This document shows positions 18,909 to 27,480 of a stretch of 64,000 nucleotides of DNA, one piece after another; the stretch's first letter is position 1, and the number at the start of each line of letters is the position of its first letter. The stretch lies in contig VRMN01000003.1 in NCBI GenBank assembly GCA_008690995.1, positions 1,674,001 to 1,738,000 on the forward strand, given 5' to 3'. A program made the position numbers and the translations under genes. The notes under the pieces were generated by a model. That model saw only the letters and a program-made list of their open reading frames with translations, did no database searches and was not told where the DNA came from. The DNA is from Porphyridium purpureum (lineage: Eukaryota > Rhodophyta > Bangiophyceae > Porphyridiales > Porphyridiaceae).

Positions 18909-20053
18909 TGGAGCGGGCACAGGAATCTCCCTCACAAATTGTCACAGAGCTTCCACAGGCGTTTCTCACTCAGGCTGCGTCCACGCGCAGGGGACGAGGC
19001 TGCGTCCACGCGCAGGGGACGAGGCCGCAAATACGAAACCCCTCGTCGCAAGCGCCGCGCAGGCCCGACACGTGCAGCGACTGGCCGAATTTGTCCCAAA
19101 GCGCTTCGTCGCGAGCGACCGCTCGCCGCCGATGCCAGACGGCCAGGACGTACCCAGCCCAACCTGCCGATCACCCAAGGCACGCACGCACGCGGCCAAG
19201 CGCCTCGCCAGGAGGACGCGTCTGTTGCGTTTTCCCACGCGGCCGTGGTCTGGACCGCGCGCGCGGGAGTCCGCGCGACTGAGCGCGCGCAGAGACGACC
19301 AAGCTACGGGTCTCCGAATCGAACGCTGCAGGATGTGCGCGACACCCAGTGCGTCGAGAGGGGAGGGGAGTTTGTTCTGACTCGCAGGCGAAGGGGACGG
19401 AAACGCTCTCAATGGTTTTGTGTTTGTGTGATTGTGTGTACGTGCGTGAGTCTGCGTTTTGTGTCGGTCGATGAGGCCGGAAACGCGCTTGTCCCACTCA
19501 TCCAGTTGAACGAATCAGATCGAATGAATTCAGTAGTGTTCAGTGCGAGTACAGTGAGCCCTTGTCGGTACGCACGGTTGACACAAAAATCGGCCTGCGC
19601 TGTATCGGTTACCGGCTTATCGGTTGATGCGCAACTGGGACGAGACCATGCCCCAAAAAGGGCGACTCGTGGCTGCTTGTTGCCGCCTTTCTGTCAGTCA
19701 CACACTTGTGAGCACGCTGCGGGGAGTCGCAAGTTGGTGAGTGCGCACCGCGCGTGAGGCTCGACGCAGAGAGCATGCCCGCGGTGGTCGTGGGCACGGA
19801 AGGAGGGCCAGTGGGCAAGCTTCTACGTCAAGCGGAGGTAGGATACGCCGGGTTTTGGTTGCGCGATTTGCATGGGCAAAGCGCGCACTCCAAACAGCGC
19901 ACGGCTGTTGAGTACGAGTGGAAGGACGACTGAACCGTCTTGCGTGTTTTTCATTGTAAGGAGCGCAGTAGTGTACAGGGCGTGTGCGACACGAAAAGGT
20001 GGGACTCCGACTTTATGGAATGAAGAAGCGCGTCGATGAGAAGAACGGAAGCA
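18909..20053. other. Intergenic upstream of CAMK-like kinase
   Basis: This 1.1-kb gap holds a 25-bp tandem duplication near 18973-19024 and a GTACAGTG at 19549-19556. On the + strand there is a 52-codon open frame from an ATG at 19775 to a TGA ending at 19933. It is unrecognised and may be chance. Longer + strand frames at 18551-19757 are antisense to the kinase start and are not supported. Confidence 0.4.
18973..19024. repeat. 25-bp tandem duplication, two copies
   Basis: A unit beginning GGCTGCGTCCACGCGCAG is present twice in direct tandem just upstream of the kinase ATG. Confidence 0.85.
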
Positions 20054-21931
20054 TTACGGACCTGATGGGTCAATGAGATACAGGCCGTTCCTGGCAATGC
20101 GTCCTCGGAGAGAGAGATATGGCGTCACGTCTTCGCCCATGCAAGGGATTCTGAGCGCGCGCGTGAGTCGCGTGTGATTGTCGCCATGAACAAAGTTGCA
20201 TTTGAGCTCGCTCAGCGTGTTCGGCCCAGCGTAGTACATCCATGTCCCGCGGCAGTGTACATTGCGCTCAATGTCACCAGCGCGTAGCCCACCGGACTGA
20301 GTCATGCCGTACACGGCCAGGCGGAATGCGGGCTGGTCGTGCGCGATCGAAGGATTCAGACGCACCATGTGCAGGTAGTACAGCGAGTACTTGTCCAGCA
20401 GCTCGCGGACTGCCGGTACGCGCTTGTCGTACACAATCACACCAGTGTTGCGTTCTAAAAACATGGGAGACACAGACAGGCCAAATGGGTTATTCTGAGT
20501 CTGGGTGAGGTCCCCACCGCCGTTCTGCTTGTCATTGGTGCTCAAAATGTCAACTGACCCAGAGAGGACGGGCTCAATGCTCGCGTAGGTTGCATCCGCG
20601 TTGCACACCCATACGTCCGAGTCGAGAAACATGGTCACCGCGTACGGAGAGTGTCGGATTGAGGCAATTTTCTCCACCCATTTGTCGTCCGGCCACCCTT
20701 TCCCGCCTTTGCAGCACTTTTCGCAACACGGCGGTAAATCCGACACGTCCTTGATCGACTGCGTGATCCTGGAGCTCAGAAAAATCACATTTTCGAATGG
20801 CCAGTCAACCGTCGTGACGCCGTCCTTTTGCAACCGCCTCACATAGTCCTTGATCGTGATTAGCGTCGTAAACAGGGTCACAGGAACGGACCACGGAGCC
20901 GCAAGGCCAGAGCCAACACCAAGCTCTTGCACTTGAGTAAAGGAGGCGATCACTTCCTCTTGTCGTTCAACCCCCAAGCCACCGGACCAGCGGATATACG
21001 ATATCATGCCGAACTCCTTGTCTCCTGTCTGTACATTTCGAGATGGAACTGGCGGAGCCTTGCTCCAAGCGTTGCTAATGGCTTCGGCCAGGCGAGCAAC
21101 CGGAAGATTTTTCGCGGGCCCAAATCGAAATGGCTCCAATGTACCGCCAGGGGCTGAGTCTGGTGCTGTCACGATTTGCCCACCCGACTGTTCCAATGCG
21201 GACGACTCGAGCTTCTCTGAAAGCGCTGTTTCTTTGGCGCGACCGTTTGCAGGAGACGCTTCCGAATCAGCAGGCGTAGGCTCTTGCTCAGCTGAAGTAC
21301 CACGAGGATCTTGTCGCGCGGCTTGCTGCTCGTGCTCAAGCAAGGCCATTGCCAAAGACCGAGAATCACCTGTCGCCAATACCTGTGTCTGTGAGGATTT
21401 GCGCCTCTCCGAATCCTCCGTTGAGTGAGCCGACACCTGGCGTTCCTCAACTGTCTTGCTGTGAAGCGCATGGATATGCCTATGGACGTCCGGTGGGATG
21501 GTCTGTCGCGATGACGCTTGCTCTGGAGTTCTTGCATCACTTGTGCTCGTTTCGGCGCTCGACTCACTTCCGCGACGCTGCGCTCCCCGGAGCGGCGGGT
21601 TCATCTCGAAAGGAGATGAAAGACGCTTGTGTTCCGCTTCGGCGACGTCGGTATCATGATGTGATGTAGATGCAAGAAATTCCGACTTGGATGGTACTTC
21701 TTCTGCTTTGCCCGCCTCCTGTAGGCTGATTGAGCTTCGCAGGCCCGAATCATGTTGGTCGGAGAAGGCATGATACGAGAAGGCGACGTGTGTGCGGATG
21801 AGCAAGATCGCGACTATTGCCACCGTTCCCAAGAAAAGTGCGCGCAGCGGAAGGAGCGCACCGGACGGCGCCGCGAGTATCTGGGCACTGCTTGTGTACA
21901 TCCTCCTGGCCAAAATGCGTGCCTTTCTCAT
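20054..21931 (-). CDS. Type II membrane glycosyltransferase (nucleotide-sugar transferase fold)
   Basis: The 625-residue protein has the layout of a Golgi glycosyltransferase: a short basic cytosolic end, one membrane anchor at ~26-46 (LRALFLGTVAIVAILLIR), a long Ser/Glu/Gln stem to ~300, and a C-terminal catalytic domain. The catalytic part contains a DxD-type motif, VTMFLDSDVWVCNAD at ~433-447, which in GT-A enzymes binds the metal and nucleotide sugar. It also has PMFLERNTGVIVYDK, the acceptor-side HDQPAFRLAVYG, and paired cysteines (PPCCEKCCKGG). The features fit a GT77- or GT34-like fold, but the family is not certain. A role in matrix polysaccharide or N-glycan synthesis is an inference supported by nearby sulfotransferases and a GT90 gene. 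Met11 is an alternative start. Confidence 0.75.
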   Translation of the reverse strand: MRKARILARRMYTSSAQILAAPSGALLPLRALFLGTVAIVAILLIRTHVAFSYHAFSDQHDSGLRSSISLQEAGKAEEVPSKSEFLASTSHHDTDVAEAEHKRLSSPFEMNPPLRGAQRRGSESSAETSTSDARTPEQASSRQTIPPDVHRHIHALHSKTVEERQVSAHSTEDSERRKSSQTQVLATGDSRSLAMALLEHEQQAARQDPRGTSAEQEPTPADSEASPANGRAKETALSEKLESSALEQSGGQIVTAPDSAPGGTLEPFRFGPAKNLPVARLAEAISNAWSKAPPVPSRNVQTGDKEFGMISYIRWSGGLGVERQEEVIASFTQVQELGVGSGLAAPWSVPVTLFTTLITIKDYVRRLQKDGVTTVDWPFENVIFLSSRITQSIKDVSDLPPCCEKCCKGGKGWPDDKWVEKIASIRHSPYAVTMFLDSDVWVCNADATYASIEPVLSGSVDILSTNDKQNGGGDLTQTQNNPFGLSVSPMFLERNTGVIVYDKRVPAVRELLDKYSLYYLHMVRLNPSIAHDQPAFRLAVYGMTQSGGLRAGDIERNVHCRGTWMYYAGPNTLSELKCNFVHGDNHTRLTRALRIPCMGEDVTPYLSLRGRIARNGLYLIDPSGP

Positions 21932-22239
21932 TCGCTCAAGTATTCTCTTGTCTTCCCACGGCCTCCTGCTCTGTTCGTCTCCCTTTCGATCGCCTGTCAG
22001 GACGAGCTCTCTAGGCGCGGGCAGTGCTACCTAAAAACCGGCTACTCTCCAGTCAGCATCTTTCTCAGCCAGCCAATACGATTGAGTGCCCAAGTGACGC
22101 CTGACTGCCCCTCCCTTCTTCTCGCACGTCACGCTCAGCTTAACAACCGATGACCGACAAGGGGGAAAAGAAACCGATTTGTGAATTTAATGAAAAGAAA
22201 TGAGAAGTCGTTAAGCGACTAGGACACCGTTGACGCCTT
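21932..22239. other. Intergenic
   Basis: This gap lies upstream of the glycosyltransferase and downstream of the gelsolin-like gene. Nothing distinctive is seen. Confidence 0.35.
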
Positions 22240-23256
22240 TCATACCACGTACGCCTTCCACTGCGGAGGTTCCTTGCCCTCCTTGACAAAGGTGACGCTG
22301 CAGTGCTTGTCGACGCCAAGCTGCTCCAAGAAGCAGTCGATGGCATCCGTGCAGAACAGGCGCTCCTGCGGCGACACTCGCGCGCCCATCCAGACGTACA
22401 CGGCCTCTGCCTTTGGAGGTGTGCCAACAATCAGAACAAACGGGTCGCTGTCGTGCAGCTTCGACTTGGACACTGTCGTGCCCTCGTCCACGACCGACAG
22501 CTGTAGTTCGCCCGACTCATCGCTCACGCACACCAGCTGCTTCGGGATGCGCGCCCCGATCATGTCGTTGCTGTCACCCGAGTACGTTGTCTTGTCAGGC
22601 GTGCCCGTAAATGGCACACCACCTTCCTGCCATCCAGCGCCAACGCCGCCGGATTGTACGGCAAAGTTGCCGTTGAACAAAGCCAAGAAGTTGTCAGACT
22701 CGGATCCTTCCACCTCCCGGTACTGAACGGCCTCACAATTGAGCAAATCGTCCAAGTTTACGGTGAAGTACGCCGAGGAGCCCTTTTCGTCCTGCGTGGA
22801 CTCGGCGCCCTGCCAGTAGAACAGGTCGTACCGGTGCTTTGCCTCGCCAGGGTTCACGTAGGTGTGCAGTACCACATACGAGTCGCCAGTAAAGAACTTG
22901 CCGTAGGTATTCTTAGGCTGTCGCACGGGCTTGAACTTCTCAACACGCCAGATCTCCAAGCCGGGCTCCTCGCCAGCACCCGTAAACTCGGCCTCCGACT
23001 CGGCGGCCGCCTTGCGCAGTTCCTTGTCGCGATCGCTGCCCACCTGTCCAATATTTGTGTTCTGCCACTTTGGCGTGTCCGCGGGCCCGGTGCTTCCCCA
23101 AGTCTTCATAATGTTGCCGACGAGCCCCGCGAGCATCTCCATGTCTGACGTTTTGCCGCCGCCGGCGCGCGTACCCGTGCTAGCGCCGCCGCCGCCGCCG
23201 CCCGACTCCTTCAGCGCCTCCTTGGCGACATCTTTCAGCTTATCGAAAAACCCCAT
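22240..23256 (-). CDS. Gelsolin/severin-like actin-binding protein (two gelsolin repeats)
   Basis: Gelsolin-family proteins sever or cap actin filaments in a Ca2+-dependent way. The 338-residue product has an N-terminal helical leader (MGFFDKLKDVAKEALKE), a poly-Gly patch, then a first gelsolin repeat with the classic block LEIWRVEKFKPV, YGKFFTGDSYVVLHTY and YDLFYWQG. This is followed by VNLDDLLNCEAVQYREVEGSES and the FLALF segment. A second repeat follows (KQLVCVSDESGELQLSVV, DPFVLIVGTPPKAEAVYVWMG). Severin and gelsolin have three and six repeats, so this is a short form closer to protozoan two-repeat proteins. The ATG at 23256 is the first in frame. Confidence 0.85.
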   Translation of the reverse strand: MGFFDKLKDVAKEALKESGGGGGGASTGTRAGGGKTSDMEMLAGLVGNIMKTWGSTGPADTPKWQNTNIGQVGSDRDKELRKAAAESEAEFTGAGEEPGLEIWRVEKFKPVRQPKNTYGKFFTGDSYVVLHTYVNPGEAKHRYDLFYWQGAESTQDEKGSSAYFTVNLDDLLNCEAVQYREVEGSESDNFLALFNGNFAVQSGGVGAGWQEGGVPFTGTPDKTTYSGDSNDMIGARIPKQLVCVSDESGELQLSVVDEGTTVSKSKLHDSDPFVLIVGTPPKAEAVYVWMGARVSPQERLFCTDAIDCFLEQLGVDKHCSVTFVKEGKEPPQWKAYVV

Positions 23257-23960
23257 CGTACTCGAGCTATGGTTCCCGTCCTACTCGTGCTGCCTAACAA
23301 ACACTCGAGGCACCTTTCATCTTCAACATCTTTGTCCTTCTCTCGTGTGGATCGGTAAACCGTGTCCCACCCCTTTTATAGCCTTTGGAACCGAGTCACT
23401 AAAAATAACGGCTGTAGTAAAACTGTGCCACTTTAACATGAAAGGTACAGTGATGGTCACGCTTTTAGCTCTGAAATCTGAATATCCGCCACGTGGTCCG
23501 CAAGTGTGGGGCCAAGCGCTTGGTTGCGCCTTGCCGTTCAAGCGGTGCTGCGCGGGCTAGACGTAAAGAGCACTTGGATTGTGTGTAGATGTGTGTGGCT
23601 TCGGCTACGTGCACCCACCGTACCGTGTGGTGAACGCATGTGTAGATCTCGAGATGCCAGACTTGAGAGACATCGAGTACTTGCTATGAACAAGCACTTG
23701 AGCGCTACCATCGCTGCTGCCGTCCTCTTCTGCAACTCGACCTCTGCAATCAAACGCGGGGCATCGTGCTCGACGTGTATTTCAGCACCAACGCAATTCT
23801 GGTGCCGTGTCGTTTGCATTGGCAAAGGTACAAGAACGGTCGCTGCCGAAACGCAGATCGTGGACTCGAAGGCTGGCGAAACAGTTCTCATTCGCTTTTG
23901 ACGTGTACAAGGCGTGCCTCCAGGCAAGCCGTGTCTCGCGTCGCCGGTGTCAGTGCAATT
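23257..23960. other. Intergenic upstream of gelsolin-like gene
   Basis: No gene is evident. One exact GTACAGTG lies at 23445-23452, about 190 bp upstream of the gelsolin-like ATG. Confidence 0.4.
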
Positions 23961-24917
23961 CTATGTCTGGTTACGGAGCCGGGACTGGTACTCTGCGTTG
24001 AGCGCATACCATAGCACGCGATTCTGTTCCAGGTGTTCAGATGAAAGCCGGAAAGAGACATTGGACAGATCACAATCACCGTCGATATACTCACGCCGGG
24101 CTCGCTCTGTCTGCTTTTCGCGAAGCGCTTCTGTATCCGGCTCGCGGCTGAACTTCCCGTCCAGATTTGCACTCAGTATTCCTTTAAAGCTACAGTTGCG
24201 CACCCCAAGCAAATGGTGCAGCGCGTCGTTGTACACCTGCACCGACAATTGCTCAACGGCCAGCCTGAAGATCGTATTCGGGAACGCCTTGTGCACACAG
24301 TCGGCCAGCAGTCGCTGCTTTCCCCACTCCAGACGGAGGCGCGTCGCGTTAAAGTTGGACTTAACTGGCACATCCAGCTTTTCGCGAACGGAGAATATCC
24401 ACCTGGAACACGGGAACGTGAACTTCAAAAAGGAAAGCATGTGCCAAGAAGTGTATGCAATCTCCTTGAAGCCAACGATGCGGGTTTGGGACTGCTCGCT
24501 CGCGCGCCTTTTGCCAAATACCATAACTCTAACCAGCTCTTGAGTGACACAGCGGAATCCATCCATGTCAAGGCGGGGACCTGCGGACGCCACTGACGTG
24601 TGCCGCATCTTTGCGAGCCGCTTGTACATCTCATATTGTCCATTCAAGACGCCCTGATGCTCGCCCGTGAGCTCGACGTGCGGCACAAGTCTGAACATTG
24701 ACAGCGCCGTCGTGCTGCCGGTGCGACCTCCTGCTCCCAAGATAAACAACCAGTTCTGAGCGCACAGATCGCAAGGCTCCTGCGCACGTGCATCGCGCGC
24801 AACCAGTGCGAAAGCCAGCCACAGGATTATCGCTTGCACATACAACTTGCCATGTGCGCTGATCCGTGAACCGTCCCTTGAGCCGCATGGACGGACACGG
24901 CGTGTTTGGAGATACAT
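23961..24917 (-). CDS. Sulfotransferase-like P-loop membrane protein, intact copy
   Basis: The 318-residue product has a single hydrophobic anchor (YVQAIILWLAFALVARDA, ~27-44) followed by CDLCAQNWLFILGAGGRTGS. This is a P-loop matching the 5'-phosphosulfate (PAPS) loop of sulfotransferases, and TTALSMFRL forms the following helix. Later blocks (VGFKEIAYTSWHMLSFLKF, FSVREKLDVPVKSN) fit the sulfotransferase fold. Such enzymes move sulfate from PAPS onto sugars in the Golgi lumen. The family is divergent and the assignment rests mainly on the P-loop and architecture. The longest frame starts at GTG; the first ATG is at 24917. Two decayed relatives lie directly upstream on the same strand, so this is the surviving member of a small tandem family. 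Confidence 0.65.
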   Translation of the reverse strand: MYLQTRRVRPCGSRDGSRISAHGKLYVQAIILWLAFALVARDARAQEPCDLCAQNWLFILGAGGRTGSTTALSMFRLVPHVELTGEHQGVLNGQYEMYKRLAKMRHTSVASAGPRLDMDGFRCVTQELVRVMVFGKRRASEQSQTRIVGFKEIAYTSWHMLSFLKFTFPCSRWIFSVREKLDVPVKSNFNATRLRLEWGKQRLLADCVHKAFPNTIFRLAVEQLSVQVYNDALHHLLGVRNCSFKGILSANLDGKFSREPDTEALREKQTERARREYIDGDCDLSNVSFRLSSEHLEQNRVLWYALNAEYQSRLRNQT

Positions 24918-25273
24918 TCCCAAATGACAGGACACGTCATCCCTGTCTTGGATCGCGGACTGCAGTTCCGCTCATATGCGCCGGCGCCGCTATCCTCAAG
25001 TTCCTTGTAGGAATACACGGAGCCAGGATTGTTCACTTCTCTCGTTCTTCCTTCTCTTCCCTGCCGATGATGGCCACAGAATTTCGTGAGCCTTCCCGAG
25101 GGTTCGAATGCTGTCGCAGACTCTCGAGGGAGCGATGCCTCAGAGAAAGTCGAAGCCCTCTTTATTCACACGTGCACTTCTCAATTATAAGAAGTAAAAT
25201 TGGCGGCAAGCTCGCGCCACAATTGCCGATTCTATTTCTTTTCGTTTTCGGAAAGTCGGAAGTTGACGTCAGA
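24918..25273. other. Spacer between intact and broken sulfotransferase-like copies
   Basis: This spacer is the upstream region of the intact copy and the downstream region of the broken one. No separate gene is recognised. Confidence 0.4.
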
Positions 25274-26062
25274 CTAGTTCCAAGCACCTCGGATCCACTG
25301 CTTCCGCTGACACAGCGGCAGCTGCTTATGCTTTTTAAAGTCTGGAGGCTCCTTGCTGTACGAGCCATCCAGATTCTCGCCGTGCACACCTTTGAAATCA
25401 CATCCCCGGATACCCAGCAGACTGCGAAGTGCGTCAGTATGAAGCTCCTTCGACAGGTGCTCCACCGGAAGCAAAAAAAAAAAGTGCTCCTTGTGAAGTG
25501 GCTATGTATTGCTTTCGCCGAAAAGCGTCCACGTTCCCACGCACTGTGCAGACTCGAGGCATTCCACTGCCCCATCTTCACGGGCGCATCTGCATTTCGC
25601 GGAGACAAAAGGTAATGCGTGCGCATGGGATGACGGATGCCATAAATTCAAGCGTGCGCGGGGATACGTGCCGAACCTCTTTGAAGCCAACTACCACAGT
25701 CTTCTCTTCGAGTTCTTCCAGTTCTGTTCCGTACACCACAAACTTGATGATTTCTTGCGTCAAACAATAAAAGGTGTGCGGGTCAAACGCTGGACCCGGC
25801 CGTGCCAAGCCCTTCTTCTCCATCGCCAACTTTTGGTAGATCGTGCAGTGATCTTTCAACATTCCTCCATTTCACCCGTGAGCCTGACACCGGGTAGCAT
25901 TCTGAACATGGACAACGCCGTGAGGCTTCCAGCGCGACCTCCCGCTCCCAAAACAAACAGCCAGTTATCCGCGCACAGGTCGCACTGCGTGGCACCCGAT
26001 GCGCACGCTATTCCGATGATCACCAGGACCGGACTCAGTACTCCTGCGCACCACCTCGCCAT
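25274..26062 (-). pseudogene. Broken sulfotransferase-like paralog
   Basis: This is a host-gene paralog of the 23961-24917 gene, split over three frames. The first part (from ATG 26062) reads MARWCAGVLSPV, then CDLCADNWLFVLGAGGRAGS and TALSMFRMLPGVRLTGE, a clear match to the intact copy. A frame change near 25860 leads to FYCLTQEIIKFVVYGTE and VVVGFKEVRHVSPRTLEF. A second near 25590 leads to PVKMGQWNASSLHSAWER. A third lies at a homopolymer run near 25475 and leads to LPVEHLSKELHTDALRSL, GIRGCDFKG and ENLDGSYSKEP. The matching order across the frames shows a formerly complete gene with at least three frameshifts. Small introns seem less likely because the breaks sit in conserved blocks. Confidence 0.8.
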
Positions 26063-26735
26063 GTTGTTTACCTTGAGCCCGGTGGCGCCATTTCGCGCAC
26101 ATGAATCCGTTTGCAGCTACAAGATCCGCAGGGTACTTGTTGCTGATGATGAAGCTTTTGCAGTGAGGCGTGCATATTTCCTTCAGGAGCAGCTGCAATT
26201 CGCACGACCAACACCGTTTCTCCATCCTCTCTCGCTCGAATTCATGCGAAATCAGGACGTTTAGACAGAATTGCTGCGCGTGGTGCTGGAGCATCTTGCT
26301 GTTGTACGAAAGAAGGCTTCACGTTGGCCAGGCGAAACCCCGTAGCATGGTACAGAGTCTTTTCGAGTACTGTATTATGAGGAACACAAGACAACGTTGA
26401 CATTGAAATCGAGCTCAACACACGCCAAAAGCACATGCTCTGTAATATTGCTTTCGATGTCGCTCGTCTCATGCAGACACGTTGAACAGAACGTTTGGGC
26501 CTTCGGTGCGACGTCATTCGTCTCGCGCACACGAAACAAAATTCATGGGTACGCAAAGACGAGATGGGAAAAGACAGTCAGGCAGACGCGGCCATGCTCG
26601 TGGACGAATTTCTGTCGAGCTGAAAATCTTCTGCCTTCAGATTCGCACTGCGCCCAGTATCGCTTGGTAGATCGCTGCCCGCATCACCTCATGCTCGCCA
26701 GAGGAGAACAAGTGAATATAACATACATAGCTAAT
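26063..26735. other. Upstream of broken copy; possible further relic sequence
   Basis: No intact gene is seen. A 109-codon minus-strand frame (25965-26294) contains a Cys-rich stretch (RCWSCELQLLLKEICTPHC) of unknown meaning, overlapping the start of the broken copy in another frame. A minus frame at 26242-26556 shows only faint likeness to the middle of the sulfotransferase-like family. Confidence 0.3.
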
Positions 26736-26937
26736 TCATACAAAAGCCGAATGAAAGGAGTCGAGTGTCCTTCGCACCATTTCGTACTGAACGATCATGA
26801 ATGACGCCCAGCGCCTCGCCGGTGAGCACGATCTGTGGCGCCATACATGGCACGCACACCGCCGTGCCCCGTGCCCCGTGCCCGTGCGACCTCGTGGCTC
26901 CAGAATGAACAGCAGCAACCCACTGCGCAGGTCTCAC
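26736..26937 (-). pseudogene. Second, older relic of the sulfotransferase-like family
   Basis: On the minus strand this fragment reads LLLFILEPRGRTGTGHG, then in another frame APQIVLTGEALGVIHD, then VQYEMVRRTL. These correspond in order to NWLFILGAGGRTGS, VPHVELTGEHQGVL and GQYEMYKRLA of the intact copy. At least two frame changes and loss of the second half show advanced decay. With the intact gene and the broken copy this makes three family members in head-to-tail order. Confidence 0.6.
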
Positions 26938-27112
26938 GCCTCTGCTCGCGCTCCGTGTGCTACCGTGCCTGCCACAACCATGACAACATCACAAGCTCTC
27001 TTCCGATTCCACATTCAACACCATCCTTTCTGCCACGCGCACGCTCTCATTGAAATTTACTCAATAAAATAATGTATATATATTATATATTTCACCCTCA
27101 TCTACTACATTT
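26938..27112. other. AT-rich spacer upstream of tRNA-Ala
   Basis: This spacer includes an unusually AT-rich stretch near 27055-27092 (ATAATGTATATATATTATA) just before the tRNA. No gene is seen. Confidence 0.35.
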
Positions 27113-27205
27113 GGGTCTGTAGCTCAATCGGAAGATGGCAGTTTGCCAGCCGCCAGTGCATCGTTTGCAACGATGATGTACCGGGATCGAAACCCGGCAG
27201 ATCCA
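27113..27205 (+). tRNA. tRNA-Ala(TGC) with ~20-nt insertion (intron) in the D arm
   Basis: The 5' acceptor strand GGGTCTG (27113-27119) pairs with CAGATCC (27198-27204), including the G3:U70 pair that marks alanine tRNAs, followed by discriminator A. A perfect 5-bp anticodon stem CATCG/CGATG (27159-27163, 27171-27175) encloses the loop TTTGCAA with anticodon TGC at 27166-27168. The T arm is CCGGG-ATCGAAA-CCCGG (27181-27197). Between the acceptor and anticodon arms lie 37 nt (27122-27158) instead of the usual ~17, including a small hairpin TGGCA-GTT-TGCCA. The extra ~20 nt is best explained as a D-loop intron, as known for other red algal tRNAs. Exact splice sites are not determined. Confidence 0.85.
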
Positions 27206-27216
27206 CTGTCCTCAAA

Positions 27217-27224
27217 TTTTTTTT
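27217..27224 (+). terminator. RNA polymerase III terminator (T8)
   Basis: A run of eight T residues lies 12 nt after the tRNA 3' end, followed by further T-rich runs that could act as backup terminators. Confidence 0.75.
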
Positions 27225-27480
27225 GGTTTTTCTTGGTTTTTTGGTTGTCGACGGACATGGTTGTCTGCCGGTTATGTTTTGTCTGTCACGCTCGAGCAAG
27301 ACTCAACTGCACGTACTGACCTCGCATGAGACGTGGCAGCGCGCGCGCTTCGGGAATTTCGTCTCGCTACTACACCGCACTGTGCGGGCGCCTGGGTTAA
27401 CAGAGTTGCGGCCCGGCATTCGTGACGAACGGGCCCCAACGTAGCCGCGACTTGGTCCGGATGAGTGTGCCTGGTTGTTC

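Noticed and set aside
18551-19757. Overlapping + strand frames up to 371 codons
   Set aside because: They are antisense to the kinase 5' end and its upstream region, in conflicting frames, with no recognisable protein.
19775-19933. 52-codon + strand small open frame
   Set aside because: The reading is pleasant but there is no homology, context or start signal to support it.
24866-26264. Two ~250-codon + strand frames (24866-25615, 25509-26264)
   Set aside because: They lie antisense to the broken sulfotransferase-like copy, which has clear homology on the minus strand.
27137-27148. Alternative anticodon arm using the TGGCA/TGCCA hairpin
   Set aside because: Its loop would be 3 nt; the CATCG/CGATG arm with the TTTGCAA loop is canonical and agrees with the G3:U70 alanine signature.
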